Shown here in pieces: positions 6,300 to 8,016 of a stretch of DNA of 8,016 nt. The position numbers and the translations under genes were made by a program. The number at the start of each line of letters is the position of its first letter. Position 1 is the first letter of the stretch. Origin of the DNA: Methanoregulaceae archaeon (lineage in GTDB: Archaea > Halobacteriota > Methanomicrobia > Methanomicrobiales > Methanospirillaceae); the NCBI GenBank assembly GCA_013331215.1, contig DUGU01000154.1, positions 443 through 8,458 of the forward strand. Direction: 5' to 3'. The notes below the pieces were generated by a model. It was not told the DNA's origin. It searched no databases and saw only the letters and a list, made by a program, of their open reading frames with translations.

Positions 6300-7451
6300 T
6301 CAGCGCATGGAGACCCAGGCATGGGCCTCGAGCGCGGCCTTCGCGCCCTCGCCCGCGGCGATGATGATCTGGTCCGAGTTGATGCTCGTGACGTCGCCGG
6401 CCGCGTACACGCCCGGGACCGAGGTGTGGCAGTTCTCGTCCACGACGATCTTGCCCTCTGCGTTCAAATCGACGAGGCCCACGAGGAACTCGGTGTTCGG
6501 CAGCCACCCGATCTCGGCGAAGACGCCGTCGAAGTCGAGATGTGTCTCCTGCCCGGTCGCCCTCTCGCGGATCGTGATCCCGGTCAGGAACGCGTCCCCG
6601 TGAAGCGCGACGACCTCGTAGCCCTTCAGGACGTTGATGTTCTTCTTCTGCGCGAGCCGCGCGAGGTTCGCCTCATCGGCCTTCAGCTCGGAGCGGACGA
6701 CGAGGTCGACCCGCGCCGCCACGCCGGCCAGTTCGATCGCCATCTGGACGGCCATGTTGCCCCCGCCGACCACGGCCACGCGCTTGTCTTTGAAGAGCGG
6801 GCCGTCGCAGGTGGCGCAGACCGAGAGGCCGCGCCCCAGATACTTCTCCTCGCCCGCAACTCCGAGCTTGCGCGGGTGCTTCCCCGATGCGATGACGAGG
6901 GAGGTCGCGGTGAAGGTCCTCCCGGCATCGGTCGTGGCCTGGAAGTGGTCGCCCTCGCGCGCGATTCCCGTCACGCGGTCGAGCTCGAGCCGGATGTCCT
7001 GGGTGGTCAGCTGCTCCTCGAACTTGTGCATCAGCTCCTCGCCCTTGATCATCCGGTAGCCCATGTAGTTCTCGATCGCCCAGGACTCGAGGGCCTGCCC
7101 TCCGATCGCGGTCGCGATTAGCAGGGTCTTGAGTCCCTTTCGCGCACAGTAGACGCCGGCCGTCAGGCCCGCCGGCCCGGCCCCGACGATCAGGACGTCG
7201 ACGACGTCGGCCACCCTGTCCTCCCCGAAGAGCGCGGCGAGCCGCTTGGTATCGAACCCGATGATCACCTCGTCGTCGACCGTGGTGACCGGAACGGCGT
7301 ACTGGTTCGACCGCTCGATCATCTCTCGAGCGGCCTGCTGGTCCCGCCCGACATTGATCGCCCGGTACTCGACCCCGCGCCGGTCGAGGAAGGCCTTGAC
7401 CATCCGGCAGTAGGGGCAGCTGTCCGTATAGTAGACGACGACGTTCGGCAT
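6300..7451 (-). CDS. trxB: Glutaredoxin domain fused to AhpF/TrxB-like FAD disulfide reductase
   Basis: A 383-residue cytoplasmic fusion. Residues 1-80 are a glutaredoxin/thioredoxin fold with active-site CPYC (Cys12, Cys15) and the cis-Pro segment YAVPVTTV. Residues 84-383 are a thioredoxin-reductase-type flavoprotein: FAD-binding GAGPAG (90-95), redox pair CATC (Cys212, Cys215), dinucleotide-binding GGGNMA (229-234) and C-terminal FAD motif AAGD (350-353). It should pass electrons from a pyridine nucleotide through FAD and CATC to its own CPYC and on to client disulfides. The HRRxxxR motif of NADPH-dependent TrxB is absent; the segment reads VVRSELKAD, and this stretch and the C-terminus (QIIIAAGEGAKA) resemble AhpF, which uses NADH. 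The usual AhpF N-terminus has two thioredoxin folds; this has one. An F420-linked donor cannot be excluded. The gene follows the permease gene by 42 bp but has its own TATA box. Confidence 0.9.
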   Translation of the reverse strand: MPNVVVYYTDSCPYCRMVKAFLDRRGVEYRAINVGRDQQAAREMIERSNQYAVPVTTVDDEVIIGFDTKRLAALFGEDRVADVVDVLIVGAGPAGLTAGVYCARKGLKTLLIATAIGGQALESWAIENYMGYRMIKGEELMHKFEEQLTTQDIRLELDRVTGIAREGDHFQATTDAGRTFTATSLVIASGKHPRKLGVAGEEKYLGRGLSVCATCDGPLFKDKRVAVVGGGNMAVQMAIELAGVAARVDLVVRSELKADEANLARLAQKKNINVLKGYEVVALHGDAFLTGITIRERATGQETHLDFDGVFAEIGWLPNTEFLVGLVDLNAEGKIVVDENCHTSVPGVYAAGDVTSINSDQIIIAAGEGAKAALEAHAWVSMR

Positions 7452-7474
7452 CGAGAGCAGATTCAGCTGGGTTG

Positions 7475-7481
7475 TATATAA
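7475..7481 (-). promoter_or_regulatory. TATA box for a leaderless reductase transcript
   Basis: On the minus strand this reads TTATATA, a strong archaeal TATA box. Its centre is about 27 bases before the ATG at 7449-7451, so transcription should begin at or next to the start codon. In agreement, no Shine-Dalgarno-like sequence precedes the ATG. Confidence 0.6.
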
Positions 7482-7493
7482 TGGGTGGCTCCG

Positions 7494-8016
7494 TTACGCC
7501 CCGAAGCGGAGCACGAGCAGCCCCGAGCCGACCGCGACCGTCGCGAGCATCACGACGAGGCCGTAGGGCAGGAAACGGCGGAACGTGATGGGGTACCCGG
7601 CCTCCTCGGCCAGGCCGACCACGACCACGTTCGCGGACGCCCCGATCGCCGTCCCGTTTCCGCCGAGGCAGGCCCCGAGCGAGAGCGCCCACCAGAGCGG
7701 GGTCGGATCCATTGCGGTCCCCAGATCGCGGATCAGGGGGATCATGGTGGCCGTGAGCGGGATGTTGTCCACGAGGGCCGACGCGATCGCCGAGAACCAG
7801 GAGATGAAGAGGATGGCCTCGCTCTGCGTCCCTATCGCGCCGAGCACGGCCATAGCGAGGGCGTGGATCACGCCGGTCTCGACCAGGGCGCCGACCACGA
7901 GAAAGAGCCCGCCGAAGAACGCGAGCACGCTCCATTCGACACGGTCGAGGGTCTGCTCGACCGGCTTACCCGACCCGGCGACGAGGGCCGTGGCGCCGAG
8001 CAGGGCGATGATCGCG
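7494..8016 (-). CDS. ArsB/NhaD-type (SLC13-like) permease, C-terminal part
   Basis: The frame is open from the right edge to a TAA at 7494-7496, giving 173 residues; the start lies beyond the window. It is a hydrophobic ion-transporter domain with about five membrane segments. Landmarks are WSVLAFFGGLFLVVGALVET (about 28-47), SALVDNIPLTATMIPLI (about 77-93), GACLGGNGTAIGASANVV (about 110-127) and a final hydrophobic helix ending VLRFGA. The DNIP and GGNGTxIGASAN segments are typical of the ArsB/NhaD group in the ion transporter superfamily, with full-length members usually over 400 residues. Members export arsenite or exchange Na+ for H+, or carry dicarboxylates; the visible part does not tell which. 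No ArsR, ArsC or ArsA gene is visible, so an arsenic role is unproven. It lies upstream of and in the same direction as the redox fusion gene. Confidence 0.85.
   Translation of the reverse strand, partial: AIIALLGATALVAGSGKPVEQTLDRVEWSVLAFFGGLFLVVGALVETGVIHALAMAVLGAIGTQSEAILFISWFSAIASALVDNIPLTATMIPLIRDLGTAMDPTPLWWALSLGACLGGNGTAIGASANVVVVGLAEEAGYPITFRRFLPYGLVVMLATVAVGSGLLVLRFGA

Noticed and set aside
5794..6507. A minus-strand frame through the intergenic stretch that overlaps the reductase 3' end in another frame
   Set aside because: No conserved motif, low-quality composition and half of it lies inside the reductase gene; no start signal seen.
6216..7121. A plus-strand frame opposite the reductase
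   Set aside because: The composition is that of an antisense shadow, while the minus strand carries all the reductase motifs.

Overview
The window is GC-rich, compactly coded DNA that most resembles a methanogenic archaeon of the Methanomicrobiales (Methanoculleus-like). The evidence is archaeal-style TATA boxes, ribosome-binding sites of the GGTGAT/GGAG type, oligo-T terminators, a CCG-domain tail of the kind found in heterodisulfide-reductase-like Fe-S proteins, and secreted proteins ending in a paired calcium-loop module with the wording typical of that group. Genus level is inference from recalled protein style, not from a search.

Layout. Positions 1-448 hold a gene junction. The C-terminal part of a DUF169 gene (minus strand, running off the left edge) abuts, at about 226, the C-terminal part of a CCG-type Fe-S protein gene (plus strand). 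Both genes have lost their 5' parts, as expected if one deletion (or an assembly join) removed the 5' ends of a divergent pair. Positions 458-1944 (minus) hold a secreted PQQ-type beta-propeller protein with a C-terminal dockerin-like module, split by a one-base frameshift at a C5 run (1115-1119). Positions 2092-2889 (minus) hold an intact DUF169 gene, a paralogue (about 80% nucleotide identity by hand count) of the left-edge fragment. Positions 2985-5783 (plus) hold a 932-residue secreted protein: signal peptide, SGNH/CE3-like esterase, parallel beta-helix, two CBM6-like modules, Thr-Pro linkers and the same dockerin-like module. Positions 5784-6299 carry no convincing gene but contain a T-rich terminator and several short perfect hairpins. 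Positions 6300-7451 (minus) encode a glutaredoxin domain fused to an AhpF/TrxB-like flavoprotein, apparently from a leaderless promoter. Positions 7494-8016 (minus) hold the C-terminal part of an ArsB/NhaD-type permease that runs off the right edge.

How it fits together. The two secreted proteins, encoded on opposite strands around the DUF169 gene, share a 69-residue C-terminal module at about 72% identity. They probably go to the same place, the cell surface or an extracellular assembly, by the same sorting or docking mechanism. The esterase-helix-CBM6-dockerin layout looks like a bacterial plant-polysaccharide deacetylase moved onto an archaeal secretion tail. The right-hand pair is a thiol-redox enzyme behind an ion/oxyanion permease and looks unrelated to the surface-protein region. 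No CRISPR, transposase, rRNA or tRNA was seen.
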